A stretch of DNA of 5,308 bases from Vulcanimicrobiota bacterium. GTDB taxonomy: Bacteria; Vulcanimicrobiota; Vulcanimicrobiia; Vulcanimicrobiales; Vulcanimicrobiaceae. The stretch covers positions 1 through 5,308 of the forward strand of contig JACRTZ010000137.1 in the NCBI GenBank assembly GCA_014304965.1. The letters are read 5' to 3'. The translations under genes and the position numbers were made by a program. Below, one piece after another: positions 1 through 5,308 of the stretch (within the stretch, counting starts at the first letter, position 1; every line of letters begins with the position of its first letter). The notes under the pieces were generated by a model. That model ran no database searches. It saw only the letters and a program-made list of their open reading frames with translations, and was not told where the DNA came from.

Positions 1-83
1 GACTTCGCGAATGCGCGCCGCAAATACAGCGAAAATTCGGCGTCGCCGTAATTGGTAAGCCCGCGTGCGAGCCCTCGCGCTAT
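1..83 (-). CDS. IlvD/Edd-family dehydratase, N-terminal fragment running off the left edge
   Basis: Reading leftward, the frame with codons 83-81, 80-78 and so on encodes ARGLARGLTNYGDAEF followed by SLYLRRAFAKS before the window ends. The GLTNYGD...F-x-L-Y-L-R-R-A-F pattern is what I recognise as the extreme N-terminus of IlvD/Edd dehydratases (Fe-S enzymes that dehydrate dihydroxy acids or sugar acids to 2-keto-3-deoxy acids). Only about 27 codons are visible, so none of the cluster-ligand cysteines can be checked. It follows the DapA-family gene directly and presumably shares its transcript. The start is unresolved: this frame has no ATG or GTG near the junction. The codon at 83-81 is ATA, overlapping the upstream TAG in a 4-nt arrangement; ATC (89-87) and a TTG far inside the upstream gene (191-189) are other options. 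A sequencing error at the junction is also possible. The family call rests on a short motif from memory. Confidence 0.6.
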   Translation of the reverse strand, partial: MARGLARGLTNYGDAEFSLYLRRAFAK

Positions 84-997
84 GCCGATACCATCGTTCC
101 CCGAGAATACGCCGTCTGTCCCAACCGTGCGTCGAGCGCGCGCTCCTGGTCGGCGGTCAGCGTCCGCAACGGAGGCATCACGCGAACCCAACCCTCGCGC
201 TGGCAGGCGTGCGCGAGCATGTGGTGGAGAGCCGGAACGAGCGGAAACTCCGAGATCGCGCCGCGGATTGCGGCAAGGTCGCGTTGCGCCGTTTTCGTCG
301 CCTCGCCGCCTTCACCGGCCCACACGCGTCCCGAGAGTGCCGACGTCACGTTGAGGGTCGCGGAAATGCAGCCCGCATAGCCGCAACGCCGCGCATCGAG
401 CAATTGCGCTTCCGACGCCGCAAAAATTTCAAACGCCGGAAAGAGCCGATGCAGCTCGGCTTCGTAGGCGACGTCTTGCGAACTGTCTTTGAGTCCGGTG
501 ATCCGTTCCGGAAATGCGTCGAGCAGCCGCCCGACGAGCGCTGGCGTGAACGGCACCGCGCTCATGCCGGGAAAATTGTAGAGATAGAGCCGCAACTCGC
601 CGTCGACGCGCGCAAGCAGTTCTGCGAAAAACGAAAAGACGCCGTCCTCGCTGACGTTTTTATAGTAGAACAGCGGGATGACGAGCGCGCCCCCGAACCC
701 GAGTTCGACGGAAGACTGCGTCAGACGCACGGCGTCCTCGAGGTTGGCGGCGCCGGTACCGACCATCATCTTCTCGAGCGGCAGGCCGCTCGATGCGATT
801 GCGGCCATCAGCCGCAGACGCTGGCCGACGGAAAACGACGTGGCTTGCCCCGTCGTGCCGAGGACGTTGAGACCGTCGCACCCGTTTGCGAGCAGGTGCC
901 GCGCGTGGGAGAGAAATGCTTCGTGATCGGGTTCGAGGCGATCGTCCACGGGCGTCGCAATTGCCGCGAGGATGCCGCTCGGCGGGAGAGATGTCAT
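80..997 (-). CDS. Dihydrodipicolinate synthase/N-acetylneuraminate lyase (DapA) superfamily protein, not a true DapA
   Basis: This is a 305-residue cytosolic TIM-barrel class I (Schiff-base) aldolase or dehydratase, the usual length for the family. Counting from the chosen Met: the pyruvate-carboxylate loop is GTTGQ at 47-51 (family norm GTTGE), the tyrosine region PLFYYKN is at 108-114, the catalytic tyrosine is Y140 in YLYNFP, and the Schiff-base lysine is K170 in GLKDSSQD. The arginine that grips aspartate semialdehyde in true dihydrodipicolinate synthase (YNxPSR) is replaced by Met145, so a lysine-pathway role is unlikely. A keto-deoxy sugar-acid aldolase/dehydratase or related lyase fits better. 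The start is ATG at 997-995, because the family's N-terminal strand (ILAAIATPV) begins 8 residues later and GGAAG (1011-1007) sits 9 nt upstream. The longer Met at 1036 adds 13 unconserved residues. It stops at TAG 82-80, touching the IlvD/Edd-like gene, and is divergent from the molybdenum hydroxylase genes. Confidence 0.9.
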   Translation of the reverse strand: MTSLPPSGILAAIATPVDDRLEPDHEAFLSHARHLLANGCDGLNVLGTTGQATSFSVGQRLRLMAAIASSGLPLEKMMVGTGAANLEDAVRLTQSSVELGFGGALVIPLFYYKNVSEDGVFSFFAELLARVDGELRLYLYNFPGMSAVPFTPALVGRLLDAFPERITGLKDSSQDVAYEAELHRLFPAFEIFAASEAQLLDARRCGYAGCISATLNVTSALSGRVWAGEGGEATKTAQRDLAAIRGAISEFPLVPALHHMLAHACQREGWVRVMPPLRTLTADQERALDARLGQTAYSRGTMVSA

Positions 998-1071
998 CCC
1001 GGCGCGCTTCCGCACGCAGGGAAGCCGTCCCGCCAAGACCCGGGCGCGGCTGCCGCGAAAGGGGCCCGTCC
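998..1071. promoter_or_regulatory. Divergent intergenic region with inverted repeat
   Basis: These 74 bp separate two divergent start codons and should hold both promoters, though no convincing -35/-10 pair is visible. A perfect 6-bp inverted repeat, GCTTCC (1006-1011) and GGAAGC (1020-1025) with an 8-nt spacer, could be an operator. In the leftward transcript it would also form a stem containing that gene's GGAAG ribosome-binding site. A second small inverted repeat, CGCGG-CTG-CCGCG (1045-1057), lies just before the rightward ribosome-binding site. Both are short enough in GC-rich DNA to be chance. Confidence 0.35.
1058..1064 (+). promoter_or_regulatory. Ribosome-binding site for the FAD-domain gene
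   Basis: AAAGGGG ends 7 nt before ATG 1072-1074. This, together with the onset of FAD-subunit homology at MIESYLRP, decides the start and excludes upstream in-frame codons (the open frame reaches back to 886). Confidence 0.65.
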
Positions 1072-2492
1072 ATGATTGAGTCCTATCTCCGGCCGACGTC
1101 TCTCGACGAGGCTCTCGACGTACTGACCCGCGAGGGTGCCCGCTCGCGCATCGTATCGGGCGGCACCGACGTCCTCGTCGAACTGCAGCGCGGGATCAAA
1201 CCGGCGACGCAATTGATCGACGTGACCGGCCTCGGTGCGGAGCTGGACTTCATCAGCGACGGCCGCGAGCGCGTCCGTCTGGGCGGCTTGACGACGCATA
1301 ACGCGGTGCTCGCGTCTGCTCTGCTCCGTCGCGAGGCCTTGCCGCTCGTGCAAGCGTGCGTCGAGGTCGGCGCGCCGCAAATCCGAACGCGCGGAACCAT
1401 CGCCGGCAACGTCGTCACTTCCTCACCGGCCAACGATACGATCACCGCGCTCGTCGCGCTCGACGCCGACGTCGAACTCGTCAGCCGGCGCGGCTTGCGC
1501 ACGCTGCCGATCGATCGCTTTTGCACCGGCTTCCGGACGACGGCCCTCGAGCCCGACGAGCTGATTCGCAGCATCGGGATTCGCAAGCTCGGCAACGTGC
1601 GGCGCGGCATCTTCCTCAAACTCGGCCTGCGCCGCGCGCAGGCGATTTCGGTTATCGACGTGGCGGTCGTGCTCGAATTCGCGGGGCGACGATCTCGGAC
1701 GCGCGGATCGCGCTCGGATGCGTCGCGCCCACCATCGTCCGCGCCCGTGGCGCCGAGACAGCACTCATCGGCGGAACGCTCGATCGCGCCGCGCGCGAAA
1801 CGGCCGCGCGGCTCGCTTCGGAAGAGATCGCGCCCATTGACGACGTGCGCGGTTCCGCCGCGTACCGGCGTCGCGCGATTGCGGCCACCCTCGAGAGCGC
1901 GCTCGAACGTATCGCCGACGGCACCGAAGCGCGCGGCCTCGAGATCGCGCCCGTGCTGCTGGAAACGCCCGCGCCGTCACGACCGCCGAAACCGTTTCAC
2001 GGCACGATTGAAACGACCATTAACGGACATCTCTCGCGGCTGCACGACGCTTCGCATAAATCGCTGCTCGACGCGCTGCGCGACGAAGCCGGCCTGACCG
2101 GTGCAAAAGAGGGTTGCGCGGAGGGCGAGTGCGGCGCATGCACGGTATGGCTCGACGGCCGCGCGGTCATGTCGTGCCTGGTCCCCGCGCCGCAAGCGCA
2201 CGGCGGCGAGGTCGTGACGATCGAAGGGCTCGCGAGCTCCGTCGAACTGCACCCGCTGCAGCAGGCGTTCATCGACAACGCGGCCGTGCAGTGCGGCTTC
2301 TGCATCCCCGGCATGCTGATGGCGGGTGCGAAGCTGCTCGACGAACGTCCGGATTGCAGCCTCGACGAAGCGCAGGTCGCGATCAGCGGCAACATCTGCC
2401 GCTGCACCGGTTACAAGAAAATTCTGGCGGCGATGCTCGACGCGAGCGAGGCCATCGTCGAACGCGCGGAGCCGCTCGAGGTCTCGGCGTGA
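1072..2492 (+). CDS. Molybdenum hydroxylase FAD / [2Fe-2S] fused electron-transfer subunit, interrupted by a frameshift
   Basis: This polypeptide carries electrons from the molybdenum subunit through two [2Fe-2S] clusters to FAD in xanthine dehydrogenase/aldehyde oxidase-type enzymes. With the frame corrected it would be 473 aa. The FAD-binding domain (about 1-285) shows the SGGTDVLVELQRG loop (29-41) and TIAGNVVTSSPANDTI (109-124, the family's T-I-x-G-N...SPA.D pattern), followed by the CO-dehydrogenase-flavoprotein C-terminal region (ISDARIALGCVAPT). A proline-rich linker (about 295-308) leads to the Fe-S domain (about 310-465). As sequenced, the frame starting at 1072 leaves the conserved sequence after Gly205 and ends at 2097 in Arg/Pro/Ser-rich out-of-frame residues, while the conserved sequence resumes in the -1 frame from 1686 and runs to TGA 2490-2492. 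One extra G in the GGGG run restores VLEFAGATISDARIALG. A sequence error or recent mutation is likelier than a real break. The molybdenum-subunit gene overlaps its 3' end. Confidence 0.85.
1683..1686 (+). other. Apparent -1 frameshift site (GGGG run) in the FAD domain
   Basis: Upstream, conserved residues ...AISVIDVAVVLEFAG are read in the frame of ATG 1072. Downstream, ATISDARIALGCVAPT is read one base back, from 1686. The join falls exactly at GGGG, so loss of one G, or a ribosome slipping back one base from GGG (1684-1686) to GGG (1683-1685), gives an uninterrupted family sequence with no missing or extra residue. Confidence 0.8.
1953..2492 (+). CDS. [2Fe-2S] domain of the molybdenum hydroxylase (C-terminal part of the fusion, or separate small subunit from GTG 1953)
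   Basis: This is the small-subunit domain of the xanthine dehydrogenase family. Using restored fusion numbering, the plant-ferredoxin-type cluster is bound by C349, C354, C357 and C369 (EGCAEGECGACTVWLDG...MSC), and the second, helical-bundle cluster by C408, C411, C443 and C445 (QCGFC and ICRC). All eight cysteines are present, so this half looks functional. It is in one open frame with the C-terminal part of the FAD domain, so a fusion is the simplest reading. If the upstream frameshift is real, the domain could still be made from GTG 1953-1955, the in-frame candidate just before the proline-rich linker, though no good ribosome-binding site precedes it. Free-standing homologues are about 150-170 aa, and this segment is 179 aa. 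The overlapping entry is given so that the domain is not lost if the fusion is rejected. Confidence 0.6.
   Translation: MLLETPAPSRPPKPFHGTIETTINGHLSRLHDASHKSLLDALRDEAGLTGAKEGCAEGECGACTVWLDGRAVMSCLVPAPQAHGGEVVTIEGLASSVELHPLQQAFIDNAAVQCGFCIPGMLMAGAKLLDERPDCSLDEAQVAISGNICRCTGYKKILAAMLDASEAIVERAEPLEVSA
2478..2481 (+). promoter_or_regulatory. Ribosome-binding site deciding the GTG start of the molybdenum subunit
   Basis: GAGG ends 7 nt before GTG 2489-2491. The GTG overlaps the preceding TGA as GTGA (2489-2492), a typical translational-coupling arrangement. MKTVGASPPRPDAYKKVTG then matches the family's usual N-terminus, so the much longer open frame reaching back to 2114 is not coding. Confidence 0.6.
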
Positions 2493-4672
2493 AAACGGTC
2501 GGCGCCTCGCCGCCGCGGCCCGACGCATACAAAAAGGTGACCGGGACGGCGCGCTACCCGGCCGATCTCGTGCGACCCGACATGCTGCACGCGGCGGCGG
2601 TGTTCGCGGGACGCCCGCACGCGCGCATTCTCACGATCGACGCCGCCGAAGCGCGGGCGGCGAAAGGCGTCCGCGCCGTCCTTACCGCGGCGGACGTTCC
2701 GTATAACCGTTTCGGCCTCATCGAAGCCGATCAGCCGCTGCTCTGCGACGAGGTCGTGCGCTTCTCCGGCGATCGCGTCGCCGTCGTCGTAGCAGAATCG
2801 GCGGCGCTCGCACGGCGCGCGGCCGCGCTCGTGCGCGTCGCATACGAAGATCTTCCGATCGTCTCGGATCCCCGCGAAGCGCGCAAAGACGGCGCGCCGC
2901 GCGTGCACGAAGATCGTCCCAACGTCCTGCTTCATCAAAAAATTCGCCGCGGCGACGTCGAGGCCGCGTTCGCGCACGCCGACGTCGTGGTCGAAGCCGC
3001 ATTTACGACCGGCTGGCAAGAGCACGCGTACCTGCAGCCCGATGCCGGCATCGCCTATTGGGAAGGCGACCGGCTGGTGGTGGAAACGGCCGGACAATGG
3101 CTGCACGAAGATCGCCGTCAAATCGCCGCGATGTTCGCGATGCCCGAGGAGCGCGTGGTCATCCGCTACGCGGCGATCGGCGGCGCGTTCGGCGGACGCG
3201 AAGATCTCTCGCTGCCGCCGCTCGTGGCGCTTGCGGCCTGGAAACTCAAAGTACCGGTGGCGATGGTCTGGAATCGCGAAGAGTCCATCATCGGCCATCA
3301 CAAACGTCATCCATACTTTATCACCGCGAAGTGGGGCGCGAAGCGCGACGGCACGATCGTCGCCGCGCAAACCGAGCTCGTCGCCGACGGCGGCGCGTAC
3401 GCGTCCACCTCGGCCGAGGTGCTCAAGTGTTCGGCCATCTTCGCGATCGGTCCGTATAGCATCGAGAACGTGCAGACCGATGCGATCGTCTGCTACACGA
3501 ACAACGTGCCGAGCGGCGCCTTCCGCGGCTTCGGAGCGCCCCAGGCGCACTTCGCGGCCGAAACGATGGTGACGCGGCTCGGCATCGCGCTCGGGATCGG
3601 CGCCTCAGAGATTCGCCGGCAGAATTTGTACCGCGAAGGCGATCTGCAGTCCACGGGCGATCCGCTCCCCGCGGGCGTCAGCGTGCGCGAAGTGTTCGGC
3701 CGCTGTCTCGCCGAGCGGGAAGAGCACATGAACCGCTTGCCGCAAGCGGCCGACAGCCCGCTGCGGCGCGGCATCGGCATCGCGTGCGGGATCAAGAACG
3801 TAGGCTACTCCTTCGGTTTCCCGGAGCAGGCGACGGCGACGGTCGAACTCGACGTCGGCAGCGCCGGGCCGTTCGGAGCGACGGTACGTGTGGGCGCCGC
3901 CGAGGTCGGCCAAGGCGTGCATCTCATCCTGCGTCAGATCGCGGCGGAAACGCTCGATTTTGCGCTCTCGCAAGTCACGATGATCACCGACGATTCGTCG
4001 CAGGCTCCCAACGCCGGCTCGGTCTCCGCGTCGCGCATGACCTTGATGGGCGGGCGCGCCGTGAAGGACGCGGCGGAGGCCGCCCTGCGCAATTGGCGCG
4101 CGGGCGCGAAACCCCGCGCGACCGTTCAGTACCGCCCGCCGCGCACGACGCCGCTCGACCTCGAAACGGGCGACGGCGTGCCCAATTACTGCTACGGCTA
4201 TACGGCGCAGGCCGTCGAAGTCGAAGTGGACGTGCGCACCGGCGTTACGCGGGTCACGCGCGTGATCAGCGCGCACGACGTGGGCCGCGCGATCAACGTG
4301 CAGCAAGTCGAGGGACAGATCGAAGGCTGCATCGCGCAGGCCGTCGGCTACGCGCTAACGGAGAATTTCGTCGTGCGCGAGGGCCGCGTAATGACGCCGC
4401 ACTTCAGCAACTACCTGCTCCCGACGACGCTCGACGTGCCGGTCGACATTCGCTCGGTCATCCTAGAAACGGCCGATCCGAACGGTCCCTTCGGCGCGCG
4501 AGGCGTCGCCGAAATGCCGCTCGTTCCGTTTGCGGCCGCGGTGGCTGCGGCCATTTACGACGCGACGGGGGCCTGGGTCACGGATCTGCCGATGACACCC
4601 GAGCGCGTCTTGGCCGCAATAGACGCGGCTCGCTCGGCCGCCGCGCCTGCGGAAGCGCTGGTCACCCGCTGA
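2489..4672 (+). CDS. Molybdopterin-binding catalytic subunit, xanthine dehydrogenase/aldehyde oxidase family
   Basis: This is a 727-aa subunit holding the molybdenum-pterin cofactor, which hydroxylates or oxidises an organic substrate with water as the oxygen source. It begins with the family N-terminus (VTGTARYPADL, 17-27), and the small a/b-hammerhead domain spans roughly 15-120. Cofactor-domain landmarks are Q203 (ETAGQW), GGAFGGRED (231-239), SGAFRGFGAPQ (342-352), AAEVGQG (470-476), VEGQIEG (607-613) and the catalytic glutamate E675 in ARGVAEMPLVP. It is not form I CO dehydrogenase, which has AYRCSFR where this has GAFRGFG. By ungapped comparison with bovine xanthine oxidase as I recall it, E238 matches E802, but Cys314 stands where xanthine-binding Arg880 would be, so xanthine as substrate is doubtful. 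Length is slightly below the family norm, with no gap seen. There is no twin-arginine signal, so it is probably cytoplasmic. The gene overlaps the FAD/Fe-S gene and the permease at its two ends. Confidence 0.93.
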   Translation: MKTVGASPPRPDAYKKVTGTARYPADLVRPDMLHAAAVFAGRPHARILTIDAAEARAAKGVRAVLTAADVPYNRFGLIEADQPLLCDEVVRFSGDRVAVVVAESAALARRAAALVRVAYEDLPIVSDPREARKDGAPRVHEDRPNVLLHQKIRRGDVEAAFAHADVVVEAAFTTGWQEHAYLQPDAGIAYWEGDRLVVETAGQWLHEDRRQIAAMFAMPEERVVIRYAAIGGAFGGREDLSLPPLVALAAWKLKVPVAMVWNREESIIGHHKRHPYFITAKWGAKRDGTIVAAQTELVADGGAYASTSAEVLKCSAIFAIGPYSIENVQTDAIVCYTNNVPSGAFRGFGAPQAHFAAETMVTRLGIALGIGASEIRRQNLYREGDLQSTGDPLPAGVSVREVFGRCLAEREEHMNRLPQAADSPLRRGIGIACGIKNVGYSFGFPEQATATVELDVGSAGPFGATVRVGAAEVGQGVHLILRQIAAETLDFALSQVTMITDDSSQAPNAGSVSASRMTLMGGRAVKDAAEAALRNWRAGAKPRATVQYRPPRTTPLDLETGDGVPNYCYGYTAQAVEVEVDVRTGVTRVTRVISAHDVGRAINVQQVEGQIEGCIAQAVGYALTENFVVREGRVMTPHFSNYLLPTTLDVPVDIRSVILETADPNGPFGARGVAEMPLVPFAAAVAAAIYDATGAWVTDLPMTPERVLAAIDAARSAAAPAEALVTR

Positions 4673-5308
4673 GCGACGCGGCCTACGGCGCGCACGTCGC
4701 CGCGGTCGAGCCGCACGGCATCGAACGCATCGGCGAAACCGAACGCCACGGCAGTCCCCGCGATCTCTTTTCGCTCTGGTTCGCCGCGAACGCGGAAACG
4801 GCGACCTTCGCGACCGGCATCCTCACGATCGCGCTGTACGGTACGAGTTTTTGGGGCGCGGCGCTCGGCATCGCGATCGGCAACGTCGCCGGCTACGGGG
4901 TGCTCGGTTTTCTTTCGCAGTTCGGGCCGCGCTTCGGACGGCCGCAGATGGTCGTATCGCGCATGGTTTTCGGCGAGAACGCGAACGTCGCGCCGGCCGT
5001 TCTCGCCTTTCTGGCCGGCGTCGGCTGGTTCGCGATCAACACGATCTTCGGAGCGTTCGCGGTCCAGGCGCTCGCGCACATCGCGTACGTTCCGGCACTC
5101 GCGATCGTTTTGATTTTCGAGATCGTCATCGCGATTTACGGCCACAACATGATCCATCTCTTCGAGAAGATTGCGGGCGTCGCGCTGACGGTCGGATTCG
5201 TCGCGATCGCGATCGCCTGCTTTGCGCGCGCACACCTCGGCGCGCCGTTCGATCCGCACGCGCCGCTCGCTGCCGGCGGACAGCCTGCGGGCGTCGTGTA
5301 CTCGGCGG
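4669..5308 (+). CDS. NCS1-family permease (purine/cytosine/hydantoin type), 5' part running off the right edge
   Basis: These are the first 213 residues or so of an inner-membrane nucleobase-cation-symport-1 transporter (normally about 450-500 aa, 12 helices). After a polar N-terminus the sequence shows the family hallmark HGIERIGETERHGSPRDLFSLWFAAN (16-41). Hydrophobic segments lie at roughly 34-57, 61-83, 108-134, 142-158 and 168-186. W120 in GWFAINT matches the substrate-stacking tryptophan of Mhp1 (W117), and the residue four further on, glutamine in Mhp1 (Q121), is N124 here. The frame has no ATG, GTG or TTG near the expected beginning; the first in-frame ATG (4948) is far inside the protein. 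The best start is CTG 4669-4671, overlapping the previous TGA as CTGA and giving (M)SDAAYGAHVAAVEPHGIE, an ordinary NCS1 N-terminus. GGAAG at 4651-4655 is a possible ribosome-binding site, 13 nt away. Its position suggests it imports the substrate of the molybdenum hydroxylase. Confidence 0.82.
   Translation, partial: MSDAAYGAHVAAVEPHGIERIGETERHGSPRDLFSLWFAANAETATFATGILTIALYGTSFWGAALGIAIGNVAGYGVLGFLSQFGPRFGRPQMVVSRMVFGENANVAPAVLAFLAGVGWFAINTIFGAFAVQALAHIAYVPALAIVLIFEIVIAIYGHNMIHLFEKIAGVALTVGFVAIAIACFARAHLGAPFDPHAPLAAGGQPAGVVYSA

Noticed and set aside
998..1036. Longer start of the lyase at 1036
   Set aside because: The extra 13 residues (MAGRLPCVRKRAG) are not family-like; ATG 997 has a well-placed GGAAG.
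65..1075. 336-aa plus-strand open frame opposite the lyase gene
   Set aside because: It is arginine-rich with no motif, while the minus strand encodes a complete TIM-barrel enzyme with Tyr/Lys active-site residues.
2114..2488. N-terminal extension of the molybdenum subunit to an ATG at 2114
   Set aside because: That stretch is the Fe-S domain read out of frame; family homology starts at GTG 2489, preceded by GAGG.
2411..3550. 379-aa open frame on the minus strand opposite the molybdenum-subunit gene
   Set aside because: It is antisense to a strongly conserved catalytic subunit, has Arg/His/Asp-rich low-complexity composition and shows no family motif: a GC-rich shadow frame.
2489..4672. Identification as CO dehydrogenase large subunit (CoxL)
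   Set aside because: The form I signature AYRCSFR is absent; the active-site loop reads GAFRGFG as in the wider hydroxylase family.
5203..5216. Two overlapping GCGATCGC octamers (HIP1-like), with another at 2769-2776
   Set aside because: They fall in coding sequence as Ala-Ile-Ala or Gly-Asp-Arg codons in GC-rich DNA; three copies are too few to suggest a cyanobacterial HIP1 repeat.
4555..5259. 234-aa open frame on the minus strand opposite the permease
   Set aside because: It is highly charged Arg/Asp/Glu-rich sequence antisense to clear transmembrane segments; the plus frame carries NCS1 motifs.
1..5308. CRISPR array, tRNA/rRNA, IS element or strong terminator
   Set aside because: No direct repeat series, cloverleaf-like segment, transposase motif, or stem with a T-run was seen on either strand.

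Overview
The window is GC-rich bacterial DNA with GC-ending codons, very short intergenic gaps and stop/start overlaps between consecutive genes. This suggests a high-GC bacterium. A deep-branching soil or environmental lineage (Eremiobacterota or Actinobacteriota style) is my guess from codon style only; there is no rRNA or marker gene to settle it.

Layout: two divergent transcription units separated by 74 bp (998-1071). Leftward there is a dihydrodipicolinate-synthase (DapA) superfamily lyase (997 to 80), followed immediately by the first ~27 codons of an IlvD/Edd-type dehydratase that leaves the left edge. Rightward there is a three-gene unit: (i) a molybdenum-hydroxylase electron-transfer polypeptide with an FAD domain followed by a two-cluster [2Fe-2S] domain (1072-2492), whose frame is broken at a GGGG run near 1683; (ii) the molybdopterin catalytic subunit of the xanthine dehydrogenase/aldehyde oxidase family (2489-4672, GTG start overlapping the previous stop); (iii) an NCS1-family (purine/cytosine/hydantoin-type) permease (from about 4669, running off the right edge), which has no ATG, GTG or TTG where its N-terminus should be but does have a CTG overlapping the previous stop.

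How the genes may work together: the rightward unit encodes an importer plus a complete set of molybdenum hydroxylase domains (FAD, two 2Fe-2S, Moco), consistent with uptake and hydroxylation/oxidation of a small molecule such as an N-heterocycle or an aldehyde. The leftward unit pairs a dehydratase with a Schiff-base lyase, a combination typical of non-phosphorylative sugar-acid breakdown. An IlvD/Edd dehydratase, a DapA-type 2-keto-3-deoxy-acid aldolase and a Mo-dependent aldehyde oxidoreductase would together resemble a non-phosphorylative Entner-Doudoroff or xylonate-type route, but the NCS1 transporter argues instead for a nitrogen-ring substrate. The substrate is not determinable from the sequence. 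No mobile element, CRISPR array, RNA gene or clear terminator was seen.
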